A DNA stretch of 61,505 bases from Candidatus Devosia symbiotica. GTDB lineage: Bacteria; Pseudomonadota; Alphaproteobacteria; Rhizobiales; Devosiaceae. Within the stretch, counting starts at the first letter, position 1. Each line of letters starts with the position of its first letter. Shown here piece by piece: positions 11,350 to 20,984 of this stretch. The notes beneath the pieces are model-generated. The model was not told the origin of the DNA. It saw nothing but the letters and a program-made list of their open reading frames with translations, and did not search any database. Position numbers and translations under genes: made by a program. The DNA lies in the NCBI GenBank assembly GCA_025050575.1, contig JALBVE010000003.1, forward strand, positions 1-61,505. Reading direction: 5' to 3'.

Positions 11350-12561
11350 ATGACCATGCAAAAGGATTCTGAGCTTCTAGATTTCAATCCTCTGTCTCGC
11401 GGTGTAGCTCAATCTTGTGTGCGCATTACGAATGAGCGGGCCATGCTGACGTTGCTCACGTTTAATCCTGGTGCGTCCAATGCTGATCTGGCTCGTCTGT
11501 CAGGCCTCGGCCCACAAACCACGTCGCGCATAGTCGCCGAGCTGGAATCGCGCGGTCTTGTTATCCGCGGCGAAGTGCTTCGGGGTCGGCGTGGGCAGCC
11601 CGCCACGCCACTTTTTGTCAATCCGCAAGGTGCACTAGCGATCGGTATCGAGATCGGCTGGCGCCATTTTGAAGTGCTGGTCGTGGAATTATCGGGCAAA
11701 ACGCTTGCAAGCGTCCGCCGCAGCTACCCTTGGCCCGACGCACGCACCATCTTTTCCGAAATCGCCGCTAAAGTGGCCACCATCCGCTCCGGGTTGACCG
11801 AATTGCAGCAATTGCGGCTTGCTGGGATCGGCGTCGCTAGTCCGTCTCATATCGAGCGCAATATCTACATGGTGGACGCACCCGCCGAACAAATTGCCCT
11901 ATGGCGTGACATCGACCCTGCCAAACGCATTGCCAGGGACACCAGGATCTCCGCGCAGTGGTTCAACGATGGCAATGCGGCCTGCTGGTCTGAACTAACG
12001 GTGCGAACTGAGCCGCGGCCCCGAGCCTTCGCTTATTTCCAGGTGGGGACCTTTGTTGCTGCTGGGCTGGTGTCCAATGGCGAACTCTGGGAAGGCAATG
12101 GCCATGCCGCCAACCTCGGCTCGATTCTGATTTATGACCACCAGGGCAATCCCACATTTGTTCATCTGGTCGCGTCGGTAGTGGCCCTGCAGCGTCGGCT
12201 GGTCAGCGCCGGCATCGAGGTGCCGGGCGGCAGCCCCTTCAACTGGGATTGGGGGGCGCTTGAGCCAGTCGTCAGCCAATGGCTGGACGCTTCCGGACAA
12301 GCCCTGGCCGTCGCCATCGTCAATACCAATGCGATAATCGAGCTGGACATGGTGATCATTGACGGAGTGATGCCTCGGGAAATCGTTGCGCGTCTGATCG
12401 AACGCACCGAATTTCATCTTGCTCGCCTGCCTACGCTCACCTCTGACCACCCAAAGATAGAAGCTGGCCATTTGGGCGTTTCTGCGGCTTCCAATGGTGC
12501 GGCGCATTTGGTGCTCTTCCAGCGTTATTTCTCGCGCGCCTGGAAGCTATTTTCTACGTGA
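11350..12561 (+). CDS. ROK family transcriptional regulator
   Basis: An intact 403-residue NagC/XylR-type regulator. The N-terminal winged helix-turn-helix (residues about 30-85) reads NADLARLSGLGPQTTSRIVAELESRGLV. The ROK sugar-kinase-like domain follows, with an IGIEIGWRHFEVLVVELSGK start and a GVASPSHIE segment. The canonical ROK zinc-binding Cys cluster is not obvious, and the phosphate loop is diverged, so it is likely a non-catalytic sugar-sensing regulator. ATG at 11350 is used. No sugar operon lies next to it, and its neighbours on both sides are pseudogenes, so its regulon may be elsewhere or lost. Confidence 0.87.
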   Translation: MTMQKDSELLDFNPLSRGVAQSCVRITNERAMLTLLTFNPGASNADLARLSGLGPQTTSRIVAELESRGLVIRGEVLRGRRGQPATPLFVNPQGALAIGIEIGWRHFEVLVVELSGKTLASVRRSYPWPDARTIFSEIAAKVATIRSGLTELQQLRLAGIGVASPSHIERNIYMVDAPAEQIALWRDIDPAKRIARDTRISAQWFNDGNAACWSELTVRTEPRPRAFAYFQVGTFVAAGLVSNGELWEGNGHAANLGSILIYDHQGNPTFVHLVASVVALQRRLVSAGIEVPGGSPFNWDWGALEPVVSQWLDASGQALAVAIVNTNAIIELDMVIIDGVMPREIVARLIERTEFHLARLPTLTSDHPKIEAGHLGVSAASNGAAHLVLFQRYFSRAWKLFST

Positions 12562-12672
12562 TCGCGTGCAATTAGCCTTGGAAGAGGCGGCGCGCGGCTT
12601 TTGCCGCACCTGATATGGCGCTAAGAGAGGAAGCCAAAACCCAGCCTTTACTAAGGGTTCATAGGTCCGCCC

Positions 12673-13910
12673 GTGCGGGCACTGATCTACACGTTCATCG
12701 CCCTTTTAGCGGCCGGCGATGGCGCCACGGCCTATTTTGGGCTGACATTCATGCCCGCCGAGGCGATTCTTGCTGCTATCGTTTTTTGGTTGTGTCTGCA
12801 TTGTGCTGATGGAGCGCACACTGCGACAACGCGCCGAAAACCCGCTAGAACGCGCCATCGAGGATTTTTCGCACCTGCTAGCCACCGATGCTCAGGCTGG
12901 CGCCATGCTCGGCCAGCGCATCAATATGATGGCTTACGCTAATGCTGCCCAGCGCCTAGAGGGTGTTGAGGCCGATATCTCCGTGCTCGGCACGGTGATC
13001 CGTCAGGCGGCCAAAGCGGTTGCCGAAATCGAAGATCGCGTCGCCAAACTGCAGCTCGCTGGGCGTGAGCGCATGATTGCCGCGGCAACACCGGTGGCGC
13101 CGCCTGCGCCCGAGCGTGAACCTGAACCGGTCATTCCGGTCGAGATGGTGCGCCAGGCATTGTCCGAAAACCGGCTGATCTGCTACATTCAACCTGTGAT
13201 AACGCTGCCCCAGCGTCGCCCTCAGGGCTACGATCTAGTGCCATGCCTGATGCTCGAAGGTGGCGACCTAGCAGATAGAGTCGATTTTGTGCCACGCGGT
13301 GGTTCTACGACGTGTTGAGCCATATCGAGGGCGTCGGACTGGCGGAGGCCATCACCATCTGCCGCTGAGCCCGCTTAAGCGGGCAACCCGTCAAGCTCTA
13401 TATTCCGTTTTCCCGTGCCAAGCTTAGTGATTCCGCTGCATCCGAAAAATTACTGGCCGCGCTGGAAGTCAATCGGGCGATTGCCGAGGGAATGATCTTT
13501 GCCATCAGCGATACCGATTGGCAGGCCATGAGCAGCGGCGAACGGGCCATTGCCGTCGCCAAGAAGGGCGCCGGCTTTTCGCTGCTCAATGTCAAATCGC
13601 TGCGCGTTGATGTTGCCAAATTGGCTGGCCAGAACGTGCGTTCGCTGCGCATCGATACGGCGCGCTTCATCGCAGCGCTCGAGACCTTTACCGATTTCCA
13701 CGCTTCAGACATTGCCGACTATGTTGCCCGTTTCGACGTGGTCCTACTCGATACCGGCATTACCAGCGAACAGCAGATCATCGAATTACTCGAAGATGGC
13801 ATCTCGATGGTGCAAGGCCCGATATTGCCACTCCCGGTCCGGTGCGGCCTGATCTGGTGGTTGAAGCCATCCGGCCCGCGTGTTCGCAACTGCGCCGCGC
13901 CGAGCTCTAG
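12673..13910 (+). pseudogene. EAL-domain (cyclic-di-GMP phosphodiesterase-like) membrane protein, broken
   Basis: Starts at GTG 12673 with two membrane segments (LIYTFIALLAAGDGATAYFG and a second helix broken by a frameshift near 12785). A coiled-coil-like linker follows (AAKAVAEIEDRVAKLQLAGR), then an EAL-like domain (IPVEMVRQALSENRLICYIQ, later SLRIDTARFIAALETF and GISMVQGP). Frame is lost near 13300, a stop lies near 13366, and another shift near 13830 precedes the end LRRAEL. The EAL signature itself is replaced by a diverged stretch, so the ancestor may already have been a degenerate, non-catalytic EAL protein. Confidence 0.8.
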
Positions 13911-13916
13911 TCAACC

Positions 13917-14404
13917 ATGCTTGTCGTGGTACTCAACGGTCCGATCAATGCGAGCAAGACCACCACGGGCCGGGCGATGCTGCCATGTTGCTCCAGATTG
14001 AATTCATCAATGGCGACGATCATGACGCCCCCGATGATGCGCCGTTGACGCAGCGTATCGCTGCCGGGTTTGATCGCATTGACCATATCATTGCGACCGT
14101 TCAGATAGAGGTGCTGATCATCGCAGTCCCGTTGCGCGACGAAGATTTTCGGCGCCTCAAGGTGGCCTGAGCCGATCGCGCCGCCGATCTGCGCGTTGTC
14201 ACGCTGACGCCGCCCTTGGCGCTTGCGCTTACCAATCGTGGCACTCGCCAATTGCAGGCGGCCGGGATTGACCGGTCCCGTCAGACGTATGCCTAGGACT
14301 ATGCCAGCCGCGCCTTCAGCGATCTGCTGATCACTGATATGACCACGGCTGAAAGCACAGCCAGTCAGATTTGTCGCCATTTCGGATTGCCAGCGCAGCG
14401 ATGA
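13917..14404 (+). pseudogene. Small P-loop kinase, broken
   Basis: Begins MLVVVLNGPINASKTTTGR, a P-loop (GPINASKTT) of the small kinase or phosphotransferase type. The sequence continues after a frameshift near 13980 with EFINGDDHDAPDDAPLTQRI and LIIAVPLRDEDFRRLKVA. It then meets a TGA at about 14168 and another in-frame stop near 14294, and ends with SQICRHFGLPAQR. Size and layout resemble shikimate/chloramphenicol-kinase-like proteins of about 170 residues. The substrate is unknown. Confidence 0.7.
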
Positions 14405-14491
14405 TACGCACTCATTTTATGCTTTTCCCTTGATCCAGAAGGGCAAGCTACCACATAGAACCACCAACTCTGCCCGCATCGGATCTTTGCG

Positions 14492-15358
14492 ATGATCAGC
14501 CCACTACCCTCCATCTCCGGCCTTGCCGATCTTGTTGGTCGCTATGATGCCGTGTTGAGCGACGTCTGGGGGGTCGTGCATAATGGCGTTACTATCTTTC
14601 CAGGCGCCGTCGAGGCGTTGATCAAATATCGCAAGGCGGATGACAAGGTGGTCTTCATCACGAATGCGCCGCGCCCTTCGGCGCCTCTGATCGACATGCT
14701 CGATCGACTTGGCGTGGTGCGCGACAACTACGACGCCATCGTGTCCTCGGGCGATGCGTCTCGGGCGATGATCGGCAAATATTCTGGCAGGGCTATCCAC
14801 TATGTCGGCCCGGCCACCGAAGATGACGCGCTCTATGAGGGTCTAAATGTGCGCCACACCAGCGCGGAAGAGGCCAAAGTCGTGGTGGTCACTGACCTAG
14901 AAACCGACGACGATACCCCCCGAAATGTATCGCGAGCGGGTTAAATTGTGGCTGGCGCGCAAGCTGCCTATGATTTGTGCTAACCCCGACCGTGTGGTCG
15001 AAGATGGCGACAAGATCATCTATTGCGGCGATGCTCTGGGCGATCTCTATGCGGCCATGGGGGCATGGTTCTGATGGCCGGCAAGCCTTATAGACCTATC
15101 TATGAGGAAGCCTTCTGGCTCGCCGAAATTGCCGCTGGCAGGCCGCTGGACAAATCGCGCGTACTAGCCATTGGCGACAGCGTCCGCACTGACGCGACCG
15201 GCGCGGCCTGGTTCGGGCTCGATCTATTGTTTGTCACCGGCTCCATCCACGCCGCCGAACTCGACGCCTTCGGCAAGTCCGATCCGTAGGCCATCCTTGA
15301 TCTGGTGGCGTCTAGCGGTGCACACATGGCTGGTTTTCTGCCGCGCCTGACCTGGTAA
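14492..15358 (+). pseudogene. NagD-like HAD superfamily hydrolase, broken
   Basis: The N-terminal half reads well (YDAVLSDVWGVVHNGVTIFP, with the DxW form of HAD motif I, then VFITNAPRPS motif II). The frame is lost in a run of six C near 14918. The sequence resumes as MYRERVKLWLARKLPMICAN, shifts again in a G run near 15058, and continues KPYRPIYEEAFWLAEIA and the HAD motif IV region VLAIGDSVRTDATGAAWFG. A TAG lies at 15287-15289 before the final SGAHMAGFLPRLTW. The TAA overlaps the ATG of ribF by one base, so the two genes were co-transcribed. Confidence 0.92.
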
Positions 15359-16338
15359 TGCCCATGAGTGCCTTCGTTCGCCTGTCTGATCTCGACAACG
15401 TGCCCGCACAGCTGCGTGGGGCCTATGTTGCCATTGGCAATTTCGATGGCTTTCATCGCGGCCACCAAATGGTTCTATCGACCCTCAAGGCTCGGGCTGA
15501 CGCTGCCGGCGTGCCGGCTATGGTACTCACTTTCGAGCCGCATCCGCGTGATGTGTTTGCGCCTGCGCCCTTCATGTTCAGGCTTACCGAGAATGGTGCC
15601 AAGGCGCGCCTGGCCGAGGCCTTAGGGCTTGATGCCATTGCCATCCTCAATTTTGATCACGCCTTTTCCCAGATCGAGGCGGAAGATTTCGTGTCGCGCT
15701 TCCTCATCGAAGCTCTCGGAGTTACCGGCGTTATTGTCGGCTCCGATTTCCATTTCGGCCGTCAGCGCCGCGGCACCCCCGTCTTCCTCAAGGCGGCTGG
15801 TGATGCCAACGGCTTTGTCGTCGAAACGCTCAATTTGATCGATGAGGGCGATGAGATCATCTCGTCTTCGCGCATTCGCGCCGCCTTGTCCGAAGGCGCC
15901 GTTACGACGGCCAATCGCCTGCTCGGCTATCACTGGTTTTTCGATGGCTGCGTGATCAAAGGTGATCAGCGGGGCAGGGAGCTGGGTTACCCCACCGCCA
16001 ACACCATAACCCATGCCAGCTTCCAGCTGTCGCAAGGCGTCTACGCCGTCCGCACCAGGGTTGCCGACCAATTGCTGGATGGGGTCGCTGCCTTCGGCAA
16101 GCCGATGTTTAACAATCAGCGACCGCCCTTTGAGACCCATCTGTTCAACTTCGACCAGGATATTTATGGTCAGACCATCACGGTCGCCCTGGTCGGCCAT
16201 ATCCGTGGCCAGGAGGTGTTTTCCGGCCTCGACGAACTGATTGCCGCCATGGACCGCGACAGCGGCAAGGCGCGGGCACTGATTAGCATTGCGCGTCCCC
16301 TGAGCGCGCTCGACAGCAAACTGGGTTTCATCGGCTGA
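15358..16338 (+). CDS. ribF: Bifunctional riboflavin kinase/FAD synthetase
   Basis: Converts riboflavin to FMN and then FAD in the cytoplasm. The 326-residue product has the N-terminal FAD synthetase nucleotidyltransferase domain (residues about 20-180) with the GNFDGFHRGHQ motif. The flavokinase domain follows with RGRELGYPTANT. The length is usual for bacterial RibF. The ATG at 15358 shares a base with the stop of the decayed HAD gene upstream, and another ATG two codons in is also possible. The gene is intact although its upstream operon partner is not. ileS follows after about 110 bases. Confidence 0.95.
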   Translation: MPMSAFVRLSDLDNVPAQLRGAYVAIGNFDGFHRGHQMVLSTLKARADAAGVPAMVLTFEPHPRDVFAPAPFMFRLTENGAKARLAEALGLDAIAILNFDHAFSQIEAEDFVSRFLIEALGVTGVIVGSDFHFGRQRRGTPVFLKAAGDANGFVVETLNLIDEGDEIISSSRIRAALSEGAVTTANRLLGYHWFFDGCVIKGDQRGRELGYPTANTITHASFQLSQGVYAVRTRVADQLLDGVAAFGKPMFNNQRPPFETHLFNFDQDIYGQTITVALVGHIRGQEVFSGLDELIAAMDRDSGKARALISIARPLSALDSKLGFIG

Positions 16339-16448
16339 TCGCCTCGGACGCCCGTTGCCCCAAATCAGCCTTTGCCCCTTGCCCCCCGTTTTGCTAAAAG
16401 GCAGCCAAATTCCCAGACGCAATATCTCTAGAACGATTGCCGCTTCCC

Positions 16449-19412
16449 ATGACCGATACCGTCACAGGCGCCGCCAAAACAGACTATTCGGCAACCCTTT
16501 TCCTGCCCAAGACCGACTTTCCGATGCGCGCGGGCCTGCCCCAGCGCGAGCCTGACTGGCTCAAGCGTTGGGAAGATATGGACATTTACGCATTGCAGCG
16601 CGAGCAGGCCAAGGATCGGCCGCTCTTTACCATCCATGATGGCCCACCCTACGCCAATGGCAACATCCATATCGGCCACGCGCTGAACAAGACCCTCAAG
16701 GATCTGGTGAGTCGCTCCATGCAGATGCTGGGCTTCAACTCGGCCTATGTGCCGGGCTGGGATTGCCATGGTCTACCCATCGAGTGGAAGATCGAAGAAC
16801 AATACCGCGCCAAGGGCAAGGACAAGAACGACATTCCGGTCGTTGAATTCCGCCAGGAATGCCGCACCTTTGCCGAGCAGTGGGTCGATGTGCAGCGCGA
16901 GGAATTCAAGCGCCTGGGCATTCTGGGCGAGTGGGATAATCCCTATCTGACCATGAGCTTTGACGCCGAAGCTCAGATCGCGCGCGAGCTGATGAAAGTG
17001 GCCACCAGCGGCCAGCTTTATCGCGGCTCCAAGCCCGTCATGTGGTCGGTTGTCGAACGTACCGCGCTGGCCGAAGCCGAGATCGAATATGCCGACATCG
17101 AGAGCGACATCATATGGGTGAAGTTTCCGGTTCATTCGGGCGGTGGCGATATCAAGTCTGGTGCCTTCCGCGATCTGAATGCCTCAGTGGTGATCTGGAC
17201 GACAACGCCCTGGACCATTCCTGCCAACCGAGCTATCTCCTTTTCGTCCAAGATTGCCTATGGCCTTTATGAGATCATCAAGGCACCCGAGGGCAATTGG
17301 GCATCAGTCGGTGAAAAGTATATCCTGGCTGACAAGCTGGCTGCCGAAACCTTTGCCAAGGCCAAGGTTGAAGAATTCGTGCGTATCGGTGACATCGATC
17401 CCGGCCACATCACCTTGTGCTTCCATCCCTTGCGCGGGCTAAGCAATGGCTATCAATTCGCAGTTCCCCTGCTCGATGGCGACCATGTCACCGACGACAT
17501 CGGCACTGGCTTCGTCCATACCGCGCCTGGCCACGGTCTCGACGACTTCGAGATCTGGATAAATTCAATACGCCTGCTGGCCGATAAGGGTATCTCGTCC
17601 GAAGTCCCTTATGTCGTCGGCGACGATGGTTTCTACACCAAGGATGCCCCTGGCCTCGGTCCTGATGCTGAAGGCGGTCCTGCCCGCGTCATCGACGACA
17701 ACGGCAAGAAAGGCGACGCCAATAATCGGGTTATCGCTGCCCTTGCCGAGCGCAACGCCATGGTCGCCCGTGGTCGGGTCAAGCACTCCTATCCGCACTC
17801 CTGGCGCTCCAAAAAGCCGGTGATCTTCCGCAACACCCCGCAGTGGTTCGTCTATATGGACCGCGACATCATGGGCGCTGCCGGCGACACCTTGCGCCAT
17901 CGTATGCTCAACGCCATCGACGTCACAAAATTTTATCCCCCTGCCGGGCAAAATCGGCTGCGCGCCATGATCGCTGATCGTCCCGATTGGGTACTCAGCC
18001 GTCAGCGCGCCTGGGGGGTGCCGATCACCGTCTTCGTCAATAAGGCAACCAAGGAAATCCTCAAGGACGAGGTGGTCAATCACCGCATCGCCGACGCCTT
18101 CAAGGCAGAGGGTGCCGATGCCTGGTACAAGGACGGCGCTGCTCAACGCTTCCTGGGCGATGCTTACAAGGCCGACGACTACGAGATGATCCGCGATGTG
18201 CTCGACGTCTGGTTCGACTCTGGCTCGACCCACGCTTTCGTGCTGCGTAACAAGCAGAAATGGCCGCATCTGAAATTCCCTGCCTCGATGTATCTCGAAG
18301 GCAGCGATCAGCACCGCGGCTGGTTCCATTCGAGCCTGCTCGAAAGCTGCGCTACCAATGGCCATGCCCCCTATGAGAGCGTCCTGACGCATGGTTTCAC
18401 CATGGATGGCGAAGGGCGCAAGATGAGCAAGTCGCTGAGCAATACCGTTGCCCCGCAGGACATCATCAAGCAGTACGGCGCCGACATCCTGCGCCTCTGG
18501 GTCGCTTCGTCGGATTATTCCGAGGATCTGCGTCTGGGTAAGGAAATCATTCAGACCATCGTCGACAGCTACCGTAAGCTGCGCAACTCGCTGCGCTGGC
18601 TGCTGGGCAACCTTGCCCATTACGATGCCAAGGATGCTGTAAATGCCAAGGATATGCCCGAGCTCGAACAGGTAATCCTACATCGTCTGGCCCAGCTCGA
18701 TACTCAAGTCCGCACGGCCTACAAGGAATACGACTATCGCAAGATCGTTACCCTGCTGACCAATTTCATGAACATCGAGCTGTCGGCATTCTACTTCGAC
18801 ATCCGCAAGGATGCGCTCTATTGCGAGCCTATTTCCTCGCTCAAGCGCAAGTCGGCGCTGACCGCGCTCAACCATCTGTTCGATTGCCTGACCGCCTGGC
18901 TGGCTCCGATCTTGGTGTTTACCATGGAAGAAGTCTGGCTTGAGCGGCATCCGGGCGACGGTTCCTCGGTCCATCTGCGTCTATTCCCCGAAGTGCCCGC
19001 TCATTGGCTCAACGCCGATCTAGCAGCCAAATGGCAACTGATCCGTGCAGTCCGGCGTGTGGTGACCGGTTCACTTGAGATCGAACGCTGCGAAAAGCGC
19101 ATCGGTTCCTCCCTTGAGGCTGCGCCCAAGGTGTTCATCGTTGACCCGCGCTATCTTGCGGCTCTCGATGGACAGGATCTGGCCGAAATCGCCATCACCT
19201 CGGCAATTTCGATCGAAACCAGAGAAGGCCCCGCCGAGGCGTTCCGCCTCGATGATGTTGCTGGTATTGCGGTCATGCCCGCTATGGCGCAAGGCAAGCG
19301 CTGCGCCCGCTCCTGGAAAATGCTGCCCGAAGTCGGCACTGATCCGGAATATCCCGATGTCTCGCTGCGCGACGCCCAGGCTTTGCGCGAACGCGCGGCA
19401 GCGGGGCTCTGA
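16449..19412 (+). CDS. ileS: Isoleucine--tRNA ligase
   Basis: Class I synthetase charging tRNA-Ile, with an editing domain that removes misactivated valine. The product is 987 residues from ATG 16449 ([20 protein letters not shown]), the start usual for the family; the frame is open upstream to a TTG at 16437. The HIGH-type motif is in [20 protein letters not shown], the editing-domain threonine-rich segment is [16 protein letters not shown], and the KMSKS loop is [12 protein letters not shown]. The C-terminal part lacks a clear zinc finger, as in many alphaproteobacteria. Intact, with lspA just downstream as is typical. Confidence 0.97.
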   Translation: MTDTVTGAAKTDYSATLFLPKTDFPMRAGLPQREPDWLKRWEDMDIYALQREQAKDRPLFTIHDGPPYANGNIHIGHALNKTLKDLVSRSMQMLGFNSAYVPGWDCHGLPIEWKIEEQYRAKGKDKNDIPVVEFRQECRTFAEQWVDVQREEFKRLGILGEWDNPYLTMSFDAEAQIARELMKVATSGQLYRGSKPVMWSVVERTALAEAEIEYADIESDIIWVKFPVHSGGGDIKSGAFRDLNASVVIWTTTPWTIPANRAISFSSKIAYGLYEIIKAPEGNWASVGEKYILADKLAAETFAKAKVEEFVRIGDIDPGHITLCFHPLRGLSNGYQFAVPLLDGDHVTDDIGTGFVHTAPGHGLDDFEIWINSIRLLADKGISSEVPYVVGDDGFYTKDAPGLGPDAEGGPARVIDDNGKKGDANNRVIAALAERNAMVARGRVKHSYPHSWRSKKPVIFRNTPQWFVYMDRDIMGAAGDTLRHRMLNAIDVTKFYPPAGQNRLRAMIADRPDWVLSRQRAWGVPITVFVNKATKEILKDEVVNHRIADAFKAEGADAWYKDGAAQRFLGDAYKADDYEMIRDVLDVWFDSGSTHAFVLRNKQKWPHLKFPASMYLEGSDQHRGWFHSSLLESCATNGHAPYESVLTHGFTMDGEGRKMSKSLSNTVAPQDIIKQYGADILRLWVASSDYSEDLRLGKEIIQTIVDSYRKLRNSLRWLLGNLAHYDAKDAVNAKDMPELEQVILHRLAQLDTQVRTAYKEYDYRKIVTLLTNFMNIELSAFYFDIRKDALYCEPISSLKRKSALTALNHLFDCLTAWLAPILVFTMEEVWLERHPGDGSSVHLRLFPEVPAHWLNADLAAKWQLIRAVRRVVTGSLEIERCEKRIGSSLEAAPKVFIVDPRYLAALDGQDLAEIAITSAISIETREGPAEAFRLDDVAGIAVMPAMAQGKRCARSWKMLPEVGTDPEYPDVSLRDAQALRERAAAGL

Positions 19413-19448
19413 GCCACTTGGTCGACCTCTGTATTGCCGCGGCTCGCT

Positions 19449-19486
19449 CCCTGACCCTCTCCGCAAAAGGGAGGGTACTGGTAGGG
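19449..19486. repeat. Intergenic C/G hairpin repeat (copy 1)
   Basis: The segment ACCCTC-TCC-GCAAAA-GG-GAGGGT folds into a short stem-loop between ileS and lspA. Similar CCCTC...GAGGG palindromic segments recur at about 31690, 37521 and 55270 in this window, which suggests a dispersed intergenic repeat family. Confidence 0.6.
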
Positions 19487-19509
19487 ATTTTGGGTGAAAG
19501 GGCATTGCC

Positions 19510-20073
19510 TTGAACCTGCGCTCTCTCACTAACCCATCAGTCTATATCTCCATCACCCTGGCGATAATGGCCTTTGGGCTCGATCGAGCACACAAGGTCT
19601 TCCAGATCTCGACCGATTGCATCGCGCTGGGCGCCGCACCCTGTGCTGCAGTCTTCACCAGCTACGTCCCCTTCGCCATGACCGATTGGCGAGGCGGCGA
19701 GATTGTTCGCGTTACCGACTTCTTCGACTATGTTCTGGTTTGGAATACCGGCGTGTCCTATGGCTTGCTCGAAGGCCTGCCAGTCTGGGGACTGGGCGCA
19801 ATCATGCTGGCTGCCATCGCCGCGCTATCGGTCTGGTGGCTCCGGGCTAACACGGCTCTGATCGGCATGGGTCTGGCGCTGTGTATCGGCGGCGCCCTTT
19901 CCAACGCCCTCGATCGGCTAATCTATGGTGCGGTAGCCGACTTTTTTCGCCTTCACTGGGGCGACTGGTCATTCTATATCTTTAACCTTGCCGATGTCGC
20001 CATTACCTTTGGTGTGATCCTGCTGATCGCCGATTCCATCGGGCTCGGTAGAGCGCAAAAATCAACGGCCTGA
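19510..20073 (+). CDS. lspA: Lipoprotein signal peptidase
   Basis: Inner-membrane aspartyl peptidase that cleaves prolipoproteins after lipid attachment. The 187-residue product has four hydrophobic segments. The catalytic signature GGALSNALDRLIYGAVADFF carries one active-site Asp, and FNLADVAITFG carries the second. The usual N-terminal LDQxxK appears as LDRAHK. The start is a TTG at 19510. The stop sits inside a 21-bp tandem duplication, so the duplication does not alter the protein. Its substrates here include the lipobox proteins at 20180 and 45156. Confidence 0.93.
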   Translation: MNLRSLTNPSVYISITLAIMAFGLDRAHKVFQISTDCIALGAAPCAAVFTSYVPFAMTDWRGGEIVRVTDFFDYVLVWNTGVSYGLLEGLPVWGLGAIMLAAIAALSVWWLRANTALIGMGLALCIGGALSNALDRLIYGAVADFFRLHWGDWSFYIFNLADVAITFGVILLIADSIGLGRAQKSTA

Positions 20074-20098
20074 GGGTAAGAATCAACGGCCTGAGGGT
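20060..20098 (+). repeat. 21-bp period tandem duplication at the lspA stop
   Basis: AATCAACGGCCTGAGGGT occurs at 20060-20077 and again at 20081-20098, separated by three bases. The first copy contains the lspA TGA (20071-20073). This appears to be a recent slippage duplication that happened to be harmless. Confidence 0.9.
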
Positions 20099-20179
20099 CA
20101 CGAACACGTTCCTGCCCGAATCTAGTCTTAAGTCGGCAGAATGCGTTATAAGCGCCGCTGACATCTTGAAGGACGTTTC

Positions 20180-20896
20180 ATGCGTATTGGAATGACGGGG
20201 CAGCTGGCTGCTCTTCGCGCCATCTCCCGGGCTGGATCGGTTGCGCTGACTCTCGTGCTGGCGCTGGCGCTGGGTGCATGCACCGCTGTGGAAGGCACCA
20301 ATGCCCTGACCGATCCCATTACGTTTGAGCGCGAGGTCATGAGCTCCACTTCCGGTGGTATTGGCCTCATTCCGGGTGAAGCACCCAAGCCGGAGCTGAC
20401 CCAGGCACGCGCGCCGCTGGTTCTTCCCCAGTCTGGCCAGGCGCTGCCGGCGCCGAGCACCGAAGTGGCAGCAGCCCAGCTTCCGATCGACAGTGACACG
20501 GTCCAGATCGATGCCAGCAACCTGACCGAGGCCGATCTGCAGCGACTGCGCAATGCCAGGGTTGTCGATTTGCGTTCTCTCTCTGGTCGCCTACTGACCG
20601 AAGAAGAGGCCCGCATGCTGACGGCCCGCATGCGCGCCGCCAATAAGGATGTCCGTGTTATCACGTCCAAACGCCCGCTCTATTTGCCACCTGAAGAGTA
20701 TTTTACTCGCGTTGGCGATGCTGAGCTGATCTGCTCGGTGCCCGGTGGCATACTAGTGTCTATCGATGACCCAAAATGCCCCGAAGAAGTGCGCAAGGCG
20801 CTGCGTCGCACTAGGCCGTCCACTTCCTCGGACGTTGGCCCCACGATCAGCAGTCCGGGTATTGGGCTCTCAAAATCCGAAAGCACCCTTCAATAG
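20180..20896 (+). CDS. Outer-envelope lipoprotein of unknown function
   Basis: A 238-residue protein with a lipoprotein signal peptide: a hydrophobic segment from about residue 20 and the lipobox LGAC with the lipidated Cys at position 34. The mature part has a Pro/Ala-rich linker. A conserved-looking domain follows (LTEADLQRLRNARVVDLRSL, then LLTEEEARMLTARMRAANKD). A Cys pair (LICSVPGG and DPKCPEE) comes next. No known family was recognised. ATG 20180 is preceded by GAAGGACG. A strong terminator follows the TAG. Intact. Confidence 0.85.
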   Translation: MRIGMTGQLAALRAISRAGSVALTLVLALALGACTAVEGTNALTDPITFEREVMSSTSGGIGLIPGEAPKPELTQARAPLVLPQSGQALPAPSTEVAAAQLPIDSDTVQIDASNLTEADLQRLRNARVVDLRSLSGRLLTEEEARMLTARMRAANKDVRVITSKRPLYLPPEEYFTRVGDAELICSVPGGILVSIDDPKCPEEVRKALRRTRPSTSSDVGPTISSPGIGLSKSESTLQ

Positions 20897-20924
20897 GTTT
20901 CGCTTCGTTTTACTAGACTACAAG

Positions 20925-20957
20925 GCGGCCGGATGATCCGGCCGCTTTCTCCTTTTT
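20925..20957 (+). terminator. Rho-independent terminator after the lipoprotein gene
   Basis: GCGGCCGGAT (20925-20934) and ATCCGGCCGC (20936-20945) form a perfect 10-bp inverted repeat with a single central base, followed by TTTCTCCTTTTT. The actual loop will open a few pairs. It separates the lipoprotein gene from the pseudouridine synthase gene. Confidence 0.9.
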
Positions 20958-20984
20958 GCGCCGTCCCGATGAGTCCTGCATGAC

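Noticed and set aside
15200..15360. FMN riboswitch ahead of ribF
   Set aside because: The upstream region is the coding remnant of the HAD phosphatase, and no RFN-element blocks were found.
15622..16422. Reverse-strand open frame of 266 codons
   Set aside because: Antisense shadow of ribF without recognisable motifs.
17565..18620. Long reverse-strand open frame of 351 codons
   Set aside because: It lies wholly within ileS on the other strand, has no family-like motifs and is explained by GC-rich codon structure.
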